Origin: Ilex aquifolium
Lineage: Eukaryota; Streptophyta; Magnoliopsida; Aquifoliales; Aquifoliaceae
Assembly (NCBI GenBank): GCA_951799425.1
Contig: OX637403.1
Span: 33,024,811-33,088,810, forward strand
Length of the DNA: 64,000 bases
Direction of reading: 5' to 3'
Shown here piece after piece: positions 21,687 to 31,660 of the stretch (its first letter is position 1; every line of letters begins with the position of its first letter). A program made the translations under genes and the position numbers. The notes under the pieces were generated by a model. That model saw only the letters and a list, made by a program, of their open reading frames with translations. It searched no databases and was not told the DNA's origin.

Positions 21687-23280
21687 TTTTTTTTTTTTCC
21701 AAAAGCCACCCAGTGTGGGTGGGGGGTTTGGCAGGACCCCTACCTGTATATATAACTAAAAGGGGAAAAATACAAGTGAGGAGGACAAAGATAACCTCCA
21801 GAAGTATAAAGTGGGAGGATCAAAGCAAAAGCAAGGTGGTGACTCACCACCAAAAACATTAAACAAAATAACTGAAAACATAAATGAAAATAAAATTCAC
21901 CGACGAACGTGAGGAGTCTGTCGAGCATCCAAGGCGAGGATGCCAGCAATCCCAGAAGGAAGGGATGACGAATCAAGAAATCGCTGATTGAGCTGCTGAG
22001 AACAAGCCCAATTAGCCATGAAGTCGGCTGCCTGATTCGCCTCCCGCAAGACGTGGCAGACGCGAGCTGAGAGAGAAGTGCACAGAAGCCGAATCCGAGC
22101 AAGCAGGTGAGCATAAACCCAGCATCCAGTACCCTGAGAATAAACCCAAGAAACCACTGTAGCTGAATCTGACTCCACTACCAACTCTGAAGCTCCCAAA
22201 TCTGTGGCCAGCTCCAATCCAGCACAAACAGCCTGCATCTCCGCATATAGAATAGACTGATGCCCCAGAAACAAGCCAAAAGCCCTGAGAACTCGACCCT
22301 GGTGGTCCCGAATAACACCCCCTGCCGTAGACAACCCTGGATTGCCTTTAGAACAGCCGTCAACACTGATCTTCAGGCAACCTGGTACAGGACGAGTCCA
22401 AGCAACCAAGCGAAGAGGCTGAGGCCGAGGAACCAAGACCCTAAGAGAACCCACAAACTCAACCGACTCATCCCGACGCAACTGACTCGGAGCAAACCCA
22501 AAAACAAGCCCAATCAACTGCAAATCGGCCATAACCCTCTGAACCACAACAGACACCTGAAAGACCCGGCCATCGAATCTATAAGCATTACGCGCCTTCC
22601 ACAGGTGCCACAGAATAAAACACGGTAGTAGTACCCGCACATGACCTGTAGAAGGAGCACAACGCCGCCAACAAAGCATTAAAGTATAAGGAGTCTGAAA
22701 TGGCCAATATCTTATCCCAAACATCTGATAAAAGTGACCCCACACCTGAACTGCAAGCGGACAATCCAAAAAAGGATGTCTAAGAGTCTCAATAGCCCCA
22801 CCACACACACACACCGGGATACTACATGAAAACCCCGTCTCTCTAATCCATCATCTGTGGCCAGGAAACCATGAAACAATCGCCACATAAAGAAGGAAAC
22901 CTGAGTCGGAATATGCCTTTGCCAGACACAAGAAAACCCAGGCCGAACTGGAGCCACACCCCGAATATCAGCCCAAGCAGTCCTCAAGGAAAAATCCCCA
23001 TCCAAAGACAAACTCCACCTCATCTGATCAACCCCCTGATCCGGAATCGGAATCTGCACAATCTGCTCAACAATTGAAGAAGGAAAAACCCCCAACAATC
23101 GGCCTCTATCCCACTGCCGACCCGCCCAGTAAGCAGAAACAGGAACCCCATGAACTGCCCCTGGACACACTAAAGCCAACGGGTAATCTCCCAACCAACA
23201 ATCATACCAGAAGCTGACCTCACCGAACTGTACTAACCACCTGATCTTCGGCTCAGCCACGGCTCAACCAACAATCATAC
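21687..23280 (-). mobile_element. 5'-truncated L1-type LINE with RNase H
   Basis: Minus-strand element. Its poly(A) tail is the T run at 21687-21698 and it is truncated at the 5' end near 23280. It encodes the last part of ORF2 (zinc-binding RT tail and RNase H). The flanks share GTGAG(TT) at 21682-21686 and 23281-23285, a weak, short target duplication. At the 5' junction a ~16-bp copy of its own sequence (caaccaacaatcatac) is present at both about 23191 and 23264. Confidence 0.85.
21897..23260 (-). pseudogene. LINE ORF2 C-terminal fragment (zf-RVT and RNase H)
   Basis: The upstream frame (23260 to about 22800) holds the post-RT zinc-binding region: FWYDCWLGDYPLALVCPG, FSLRTAWADIRGV, WRLFHGFLATDDGLERRG. 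A frameshift near 22810 moves reading to the frame of 22814-21897. That frame has the rest of the zinc-binding region (CVCGGAIETLRHPFLDCPLA) and a full type I RNase H: ISVDGCSKGNPGLSTAGGVI, YAEMQAVCAGLELA, VVESDSATVVSW, REANQAADFMANWA. The D-E-D-D catalytic set is present. It ends at a stop in HVRR*. Non-functional because of 5' truncation and the frameshift. Confidence 0.85.
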
Positions 23281-23303
23281 GTGAGTTGATGTCATATAAT
23301 AAT

Positions 23304-23505
23304 GGGAAATACTATTTGGACCTTATTTGGAGACTTTATTTTGAGACATAATGATGTACAACCATTGAATTGGTTATGTGCTCCATCTAACATTGGAATT
23401 TGAATTGGTTGTGGGCTCCATCTAACATTAGAACTCATAACTAATCCAATAGTTGCATTGAAACTATATTATTAAGTCCCTAAATAAGGTCCCCAAATAT
23501 TACTC
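23304..23505. mobile_element. MITE family 1, copy F, with 9-bp target duplication
   Basis: Left end gggaaatactatttggacct; right end, reversed, gagtaatatttggggacctt. Perfect direct repeats TATAATAAT flank it at 23295-23303 and 23506-23514. The centre carries a partial internal duplication of ttggttgtgggctccatcta. It sits just upstream of the ETF-alpha relic exon. Confidence 0.85.
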
Positions 23506-23521
23506 TATAATAATTTGTCAG

Positions 23522-23815
23522 ATTTTTTGGGAGCGACTATTGTCAATGAAGTTGATGATGCTCGTGGATGCCCTTCCAACGATTTTTGTGGGTAACTTCT
23601 GATTTATTAAAGAAAGTCTACTATTTTAATGCAAGTCTCATGTATACTTTCCACCCTTGATGAATGTTGATTTTCATGTCAGGTTGGTCCACACAACTGT
23701 GTATGACTTTTGATGTTTCTGAAGCCACTGACCACTTAACAAGTATGATTGATTGCAAGGTCATTGTTGTAGTAAATAAAGATGTGGATGCACACACTTA
23801 CTTTCCACTGATATA
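23522..23815 (+). pseudogene. ETFA: Electron-transfer flavoprotein alpha-subunit relic (FAD domain)
   Basis: Two exon-like blocks in the order of the ETF-alpha C-terminal FAD-binding domain. Block 1 (23522-23591) reads LGATIVNEVDDARGCPSNDF, matching the GATRAAVDAGFVPND region of the family. A GT...AG intron follows (23592-23682). Block 2 (from 23683) starts VG, loses the QTGKIVAP segment through a deletion or frameshift, then reads QLCMTFDVSEATDHLTSMI and CKVIVVVNKDVDA, matching the dimer-interface helix and the KVIVAVNKDADA motif. ETF-alpha is a mitochondrial matrix electron carrier. The missing FAD-contact segment, the frameshift and the absence of other exons make this a pseudogene fragment. 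Family assignment is from remembered motifs. Confidence 0.6.
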
Positions 23816-26800
23816 AGCTTATCTTCTCATTATATTTCAGAAGTTGATGCACTGTTGTTTTGTTAGTTTGGTCCTAAACATTTGTCAACTTTCATTTCTA
23901 ATGGTGAAATGGCCTCAATATCTGATGACTATGGTGACTCCTGAGATGTTATTTATGGAATTAAACGTGAGCACAAGTCTTTTGTCCTAATGATGTATTA
24001 TCTTGAAGACAAAATTATATTGAGACACATCAATCCTTTCTTTTTGTTTTAATCACTATAAATAATGATAGTGAATAACATACATGTTACCCTAAATTTT
24101 CAACTTCTATTTATAATCCAGTTCTTCTCAGTTGCATTTTTTCATGTTTCATTACACATTATCTCTTCCAATATTTTTCTTGATTTGAGAGACTAAATGC
24201 AAGATTTCTTTAATTGATTAATGATTGTTTACTAAAAAATAGAGATTTTGGAAAAAGTAATCAACGACTTTCATTCGTAATAGTTTAACTCACATCATGG
24301 ACTATAAAGATGGAAAGGTCTTTTGGGTTGGGTTCACCTAAAGAATAAAAGATTGCAATACTGTACAAACAGGTACAATATATTGGTGGGCACTTAAGGT
24401 CCCACACACTGCAGCTGTAGTCTGTCTGTCTCTCTCTCTGTGCCCATAATCGGTGGGCATGCACAGTTGTAGTGCGTGTGGTTCCAAACTTGAGTCCCGG
24501 ACTTTGAGTCGTAAGTAACTAAACCTTCTATCGCCTACTACTACTTGAGTAATGAACAAGGAATTGAATCAAATAAGCAATTGAATCAAATAAGCAACCA
24601 ACCTGTAGACTAATAGTATTCAGTTCAGACGAACAAGATTACTTCCAGATTTCGGTTATCAAAATTTGAAAGTCAAAAGGCAATTATCCATTTACTTCTA
24701 TAAAAATACCAGTTATTCTGGAATCAATCATCAACTAGTTCAGTGGGAAATATGAGTCCAAGTAACCAACTCACACAGAAATGTGAGGCAAAATAAACTT
24801 ACAAGCACTTCATCAGATATTTAGAGGAATATCACAGATTTAGTCTAGCAATTCCCAAGTACAACATCTACACAGGAAGGATAGAAACATACACTCTATA
24901 TCTTTTTCTCGTCAGATGATGCCCCCACCCACTCACCCATCCAAACCAATTTTCTTTTCCCATTCGATAGAAGGCCAGAGTCACCATCACACAAACAGTA
25001 ACCTTTCTTTTGGTATGGTCCAACTCAAAAGACAATATTCCAGGGGTAATTAACTTCCATAAGGTCAACTCTCACCCATTTTGCAGTTTAGGACAGCAGG
25101 AACCCACTGAATGAAAAATAAAATGCAACTTCAGCACTGCAAAAAACAAATAACCATTTTTTTTAACAGAAACTAGCAGCAGAAAGGCAATAAACACCCT
25201 ACCCAAATGTGTCCAAATTTAATCCATGTACATATATTATACTTAACTAACAAAGCATAACTACATAAGACAAACATCATAATCAATCTTTGTTTTAATT
25301 CACTGTTGGCTGTCCACACTATCCCCCAAACATCAAATTCGCATGATGCACAAGCCCCACATAAAAAGTAAGAGTAACATGCATACACAAGAGGCCATAA
25401 AGCTTCTAAAAATCCCCATCTGCATTGATCCTTCACTTGTCACACCAGAAAGGCCTTGCCCTCTTACACCACCAGCTTCAGTCAACGCTGAAATGAAATC
25501 AATCCTACTTCTCATTGTGACCTAATGCAATATACACTTCACTGCCTAATACAAAATTCATGATCCCCAACTTGTAATGATTCCACATCATAAGATAGCT
25601 TCGGAGTGTCCCACGTATCAGTGTGTTGAGACAGACCTCTTCTTAGGTCCTAACATTGGCTATTAGTGAATATATGAGCCTAAAAAAGCATGAAACCAAT
25701 GCCACAAGTTATCAACACCCATATCAATATTTCAGTTGAGCAATTCTATTTTTGAAAATCCGAAGCATTCCTTCAAGTGATATAACCATATTTATGACTC
25801 TTTTGATAGAGTACCAACTGCCCTTACAACTGCTTCTGCTTTAGCTCTTTGGATTAGCAAACTACCATTCATTAGGTGCTAGACCTACTGTCCACAGACT
25901 CCTACACACAAAAACAAATATCAACACAAAAGATCTTCATTCTTGGTACCTTATAAACTTAAACATCATATCTTTTACTAATAATAGGAAACAGCAAAGT
26001 AGACTGATTAAACTCACAACCGGAAATTTCAATCACATTCTCTGGACCACTTAGTTGATTAAACCAAAAGTAAATGGTATTGCTTGCAGCTTGACCTTAC
26101 ACAGTTTCTCATCTGCCAAACACAAAAAGAAAAAAAGAAAAAAAGAAAAAAAAGAAAGTAACCAGACATCGCTAATTGTGACATTTACTAGGGAAGGAAA
26201 TGCAATGTATTCAAATTAACACGTATAGCATCACCGTAGACAATAACAAGTAATCAAATCTCCAATTTCCCCTTCAAACCATCAAAAAACCACTTCAATA
26301 GCACTATTTGAGTACAATGCATAGTCGAAGAGTTGACTCAATAACTCAACCCCAAAAACCCTCCAAAACCCACGCCCCTCCCCCGCCCAAAAAAAAAAAA
26401 ACAAAAAAAACCAGGCAAAAGAGCACACATGCATCACTTCATGAGAAGGAAAACGAGTGAGGGAAAATTAGCTCTCTCAACTAACCACCCAATGCCATGA
26501 TAAAAGACAATAAAGTGGGAAAGAACAATAATACCATGAGAAACCTGGAAAACCAGTAAAAAAAAAGGATTTTGATTTGTCTTTTATCAAGGGGAGTGAT
26601 GGCAGAGGAAGGAGAAGGGGTTTAATCAGGCCGGACGTGCAAAGTTTGAGCATGCTTAGATTTGGCTTGGTTGTGACTAGCCGAGCTTAGGTTGCTCAAG
26701 TTCGACTTGCCAGAAGCTTGTGAGCACATGGTATATATTCACACAGACGATTTACTAAGGTGGTGAAAAATGAACACTTGGTAATGGTATATATTCACAC

Positions 26801-27685
26801 AAGATATGCTCTTACATAAAGACCAATGGCAAATAAGGGATTAGTAGATGCCACGATCCTGGCCTTGAGTAGTTGAAGACTCAGGAACTTTAGATGTCCA
26901 AATGTTACCAAAGAGTTAAACTTTGTTTTAAAGCGTGTTGCGAACTAAACCCAGTGGTTAAAATTCAGAAAAAACAATCAAATAAACTAGCAAAGATATA
27001 CGAATATAAAAAATGTGAATAAATATAAGTAGTGATATATGTTAGAAAAATATTTAAAAATATGAAAATATATGATTGGTAAAGAAATTTGGAGCAAAGA
27101 ATGTTTTATTGTGGGCGTAAAAGTTGTATGGGAAGTGATGAAGTGGCTAGCATGCAAAAACCAAATATTTCTAGCAAAAACATCAAATCCCTTAAAATCA
27201 ACATAAATAAGACTTCAGTGGCTCTAACTACTGTAATTTAAACCAGACAAGGGAAAACTTATTATCAAATCAATTTTCTTATTCCTACGTAGGAATACAT
27301 GGAAATGTTCAAAAAGATAAGTGACAACATTAATCTAACAAGCATATAATAAGGCCCCAGGGATTCAGGAAGAAAGAGTCACCAACAAGATTGAAACACC
27401 CATACAAGTATACATTTGGGGCATCGTACAATTAAAATGTGAAACAACATTATTTCTCCACCCTTCATAACTTTGTGTAGGAGTCATTTTTTCCAATCCC
27501 ACAGTTGGATTGCACAACCCTCCCTTTTTTTGTTGTGGTTGCTAACTTGAGTCCAATTGGAGGCCATGAGCCCATTAGAATAGTATTATGCACTAACATT
27601 TAGTATTGACCATTTATTTGATGATATTAATTAAGTGACCAAGAATATCAAATCTGTTGGATATTTGGCAATCTGACATATGCAT
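23816..27685. other. Long stretch without recognised genes
   Basis: Low-complexity patches (CT-rich near 24421-24440, A/G-rich near 26107-26157, A runs near 26389-26410). A minus-strand open region near 25173-25515 (including SALTEAGGVRGQGLSGVTSE) shows no known domain. Given the AT-rich downstream sequence it could be a terminal exon plus 3' UTR of an unidentified transcript or a non-coding RNA. I cannot support a gene call. Confidence 0.3.
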
Positions 27686-27694
27686 AAGATATAA

Positions 27695-28810
27695 GGCAAA
27701 CTTCAATTTACCCCCTTGTGGTATATCCCAAAAGCACATAACCTTCCTATCATTTATAAATGTCCACATAACCCTTGCATGGTTTGTGGACTAAACTGCA
27801 ATACTAACACTGTTAATAGAAAAGCTAAAATGACCTTTATATCCCTATCACATTCTTCTTCCCAAACAAACCCCTCCCATTGTTATTCTCCCTGTCACCC
27901 TCTCCTAAAACCCAGCACTATTCCCTGAACAACCGCACAACAACAGTACAAACCTCAACACAAAAACAAACCAATCCAACATATCTCTCTTTCTTCTTTT
28001 TCTCAGTAACAAACACCACCGTCTCACCACTATTGTAGCGCCAATTTTGTAGAACAACACTGCCCTTCATCCTTGTTGTAGCAAACACCAGCATGCCACT
28101 ACCATTACACTATCAACTTTTAGCAGAAAGATACAACATGCTTCAATGCCAATTAATTCAACATATAATTAGTAGAAAAATTTTCAGAAATTTTCAACTA
28201 CAATTTTCAGAAATTTTTGGTAAAAATTTTTAGAATTTTATACTAGAAATTTTTTATGAAAATCCGGTTATATTCCTTCGTTGGAATGATCTGCAATACC
28301 TCAAATTTCAGTGGGTATTCTTCAAAGTGGTTCACAAATTGGTTCGAACCAAATCGAATCAAAATCAATTAAAATTGGAGTTGCACCATAATTGCAAACA
28401 AAATAAGAATCGAACGAAAATTGTAGACGATTCGAGAAGGGCAGTAAGACTTGAAGGGATTGGTGGTGGTTGTCGACGGCTAGCTGGTTAATGAAGCGGA
28501 AAAAAAGAAGCAAAAAATAGGAATAAGTGTTCAGTGGTGACTGTTAGTAGTGGACTGATCGGACAATAGGAAAGACACAGAAGACTAGAAGAAGAAAAAT
28601 GAAGAAGAAAAGAGAAGGGGTGGTTTGTGCCATTTGGTGGCTGTCTGAAGCATGAAAGAGAGAGGGCAATTTTGTCATTTTAAAATAATTTTTCATGCCC
28701 ACGGAGAAGGTAACGATGAAGTTTAGTCCATAAACCATGCAAGGGTTATATTGACATTTTAAAATAATAAATGGGTTATGTACTTTTGGAGGTAAAGTGA
28801 AGTTTGCCCA
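27695..28810. mobile_element. 1.1-kb MULE-like non-autonomous element
   Basis: Long terminal inverted repeats of about 110 bp: left ggcaaacttcaatttacccc and, further in, cataacccttgcatggtttg. The right end, reversed, is tgggcaaacttcactttacc with ataacccttgcatggtttat. Perfect 9-bp direct repeats AAGATATAA lie at 27686-27694 and 28811-28819. Long TIRs plus a 9-bp duplication are the hallmark of Mutator-like elements. The ~900-bp interior has only short unconvincing ORFs, so no transposase. Whether it carries a captured gene piece (Pack-MULE) cannot be told by eye. Confidence 0.88.
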
Positions 28811-28819
28811 AAGATATAA

Positions 28820-29483
28820 GTATAGTCCTCAGGAAGGATTAACAAAAAGATATGCAATTCAAAAGGTTACATTGAGTGTCAAAGTACACTAGTGCACATT
28901 AACCATGGCCTGCTATATGTGAGATGGAACAATGGCTATCAATAGGAAAGCAACAATTCTAAATACCAGCTGGGTACCAGGTTATAAAGACCAATTCAAG
29001 ATGGAAGGTGGATTCAGTGCTCTCATCGTTTGCTGGACTTATTAACAGAAATACTTGTGTTACTTTGATTCCATCATCCTTCAATCAAAGACGACTTTGA
29101 AATACAAACTGAGAAAGACCTATGTAGAACAAGATGGATGAGAACTAGAAGTGCCTTAGAAGCATTGTAACAGACATGAAGACAAGGTAAGATGAAAGTT
29201 CAATAGAGTATTGCATAACATGCAATGATTGATGGTGGCAAATGTTTGACATCTTAAAACTATTGACACAAAGAATTGGAACGGCCCACCCGGGGTTTTT
29301 TTGGGGGGGATTTTAATTGTTGATAGTATACAAACCTACAACCCTATAAGACATTAGTCCAAAGATACGTGGCAAGGTTAAGACACCTTATTAGGAATAT
29401 GGCGTGGGTTGAAATCTGGCACACGGGATAAAAGGAGGATAGGATGTTCTGATCATTAGGCAACCCCTCCCCCCCCACCTACA
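28820..29483. other. No recognised feature
   Basis: Sequence between the MULE-like element and the copia element. There is a G-run-rich patch near 29290-29310. No coding homology. Confidence 0.3.
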
Positions 29484-29488
29484 AAACA

Positions 29489-30041
29489 TGTTAGTTTTTA
29501 TAAACTCAATTCTTAAAGGGTAGTTTTTTGTATTTTTGGGTTTACGATAAGTCATGGTATTTGAAGAGATAGTCTCTAGAAGTGTCCAAGCTATTTTTGG
29601 AGTTCTATTTATGGAGTCTTGTTCATCAATGGTTGCATGGGAATTTGAACAGGTTTTCTTGGGGACAGCCGGCCATTAAGTGGCCAAATTTAGGATGTTT
29701 TGACTAGCAGAAATTAGTATAAAAGGGGCTGGATTCTGCTGCCAAAACAGAGAGTTCTCTGTACAGAAAAATAGAGAGAAAGAGAGTGAAAACAGTGTGT
29801 TTTGCTGGAAGAAAAACCAGCAGAGTGTGACATGAGCAGAAACTCTATTTCCTTGTATTTCTTGAGTGTTTACTGCTGAAAAAAATCAGATAGTTCTACC
29901 CCTTTGTATTCCTTGATATTGTGATCATTTTTAATGAAAATAGAGATGTTTCTTGAGTGAAATTAGTGTGGATGTATAGCAGATTTTTATTTTCTGTTTT
30001 TGTGTTCTTTTGGTGATCTATTTTGCTTCCAATTTCCAACA
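29489..30041 (+). repeat. 5' LTR of the copia element
   Basis: It begins TGTTAG and ends CCAACA (553 bp). A TATA box (TATAAAAG, 29718-29725) is the likely promoter for the element. It is about 97.6 per cent identical to the 3' LTR. Confidence 0.95.
29718..29725 (+). promoter_or_regulatory. TATA box in the copia 5' LTR
   Basis: TATAAAAG within agtataaaaggggctgg, conserved identically in the 3' LTR. Position about 230 bp into the LTR is compatible with the U3/R boundary. Confidence 0.7.
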
Positions 30042-30045
30042 AAAG

Positions 30046-30057
30046 TGGTATCAGAGC
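30046..30057 (+). other. Primer-binding site, initiator Met tRNA
   Basis: TGGTATCAGAGC lies 4 bases after the LTR end. This is the standard plant retrotransposon site complementary to the 3' end of initiator methionine tRNA. Confidence 0.92.
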
Positions 30058-30630
30058 TTGGTTGTTATGGCTACTATGAGTAATGTTCTTCAACCTCAAT
30101 TTCCCAAATTGGGGAAAGATAATTATGGGAATTGGAGTATTCAAATCAAGATGTTGTTACAATCACAAGATCTTTGGGAAATTGTTGAAAAAGGTTACAT
30201 CGAGCCGACTACGGAGGAAGAGCAAGCACTTAATGATGCTCAAAAGATGGTGCTTAAGCAATCAAGGAAGACGGATAAGAAGACTTTATTCCTACTTTAC
30301 CAATGTATTGATGATAATACTTTTGAGAAGATTTCTTCTGCCACCAACTCGAAGCAAGCTTGAGAAATTTTGAAGAGTATGCATAGAGGCATTGATAAAA
30401 CAATTCGGGTTCGTCTTCAAATATTGCGAAGTGAATTTGAAGGGTTGAATATGAATGGAGCCGAGTCAATTTCGGAGTATTTTTCAAGAACTTTGGTGAT
30501 TGTGAATCAAATGCGAAGGTATGGAGAAGATATTGATGATGTTCGTGTTATGGAAAAAGTACTACGAACCTTAACTCCAAAATTTGAGTATGTTGTTGTA
30601 GCCGTTGAGCAATCCATGGATTTCAAGACT

Positions 30631-30646
30631 ATGAGCGTTGATGAAT
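30631..30646 (+). repeat. 16-bp target duplication of the LINE, left copy
   Basis: ATGAGCGTTGATGAAT, repeated exactly at 37516-37531 on the other side of the LINE. Length and position next to the poly(A) tail fit target-primed reverse transcription. Confidence 0.95.
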
Positions 30647-31660
30647 TTTTTTTTTTTTTTTTTTTTGAGTTGCAAAAGTATTAAATTGACGAAAATTAAA
30701 TTACATCTAGATAGGGGGGGACTATAGCTTACCCCTGGATGCAATCTAATTGCATAGAATAGAGTTAAAAGGAGAGCAAAATGCATGTTTGATATATGAT
30801 AAAAAATAAATCCTGAACATGCAGCTCTTGAAATAGCGTGGTCAGCTGAAAATGTGATGATAAATGGAGCCGAGAGAACAAGTGGCCTGAACTGTGAGAA
30901 AGGACTGAGCTGAGAGAACCAGCTGAGAGAAGGAAAGCTCTGAGCTGTGGGCCATAACCTATAAGGAGTAACAGATCAGGCTGTCTCCTTATTGTTAAGG
31001 AATACTGCCTTACTAATAAGGCGGCCAATCTCTCTTCAGAACCGAGGAGTCTCAGGCGCAGAAGACGAAGAGAAAGGCGGCTGTGACTGTTGCAATATCC
31101 CTGGTGCACTGGACAGACAAAAATAGTGCAACAACGTCTGAGAAAATAACTCTGAGAGAAGATCCAGAACACTCATTCCCTTAACACCATAGACGATGAA
31201 GGATTTGCCAAGCCTCTCCATAGCAGCCATGAAGCAAAAAGGAGACCAACAGGAGAAATGTAAGATCAAGTACCCCAAAAACCGTAAGAGATCAGAGCAT
31301 GAAGCTTCCAGTGGAGTACATCGTTCAAGCCACAGAAGTGCAGAGAGAAGTCTCCAGTAATAGATCCCACGGAGACCAAGATCCTCCTTATAGAAGTCCA
31401 ACAGTCGAGACAGAAAAAATAAGATCAGAACCCAAGAGCAGCAGAAGAGCAGACTAACAGTAAGCACAGGTACGTTCCCCATCTGCAATTCTTTGAGGTT
31501 GAGAGAAATATCCCTCTTGAATAGGGATGAATATGTAAACTGGACTGTATAACTAGACTGTATTTTTTGGATAGACTTTAGTCTAGCCTTGATCCATTTG
31601 TGTGAGGTATTCTTCTTGTATGTTTTGTGTGCTTTCATAAAAATCGAAACAGAAAATAGA

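Noticed and set aside
25173-25515. Minus-strand open frames of 60-87 codons
   Set aside because: No recognisable domain, no clear splice structure. Kept only as a note in the gap description.
30046-30057. TGGTATCAGAGC (here and at 48098-48109 on minus) as part of a tRNA gene
   Set aside because: Both lie immediately inside an LTR and lack the rest of a tRNA. They are primer-binding sites.
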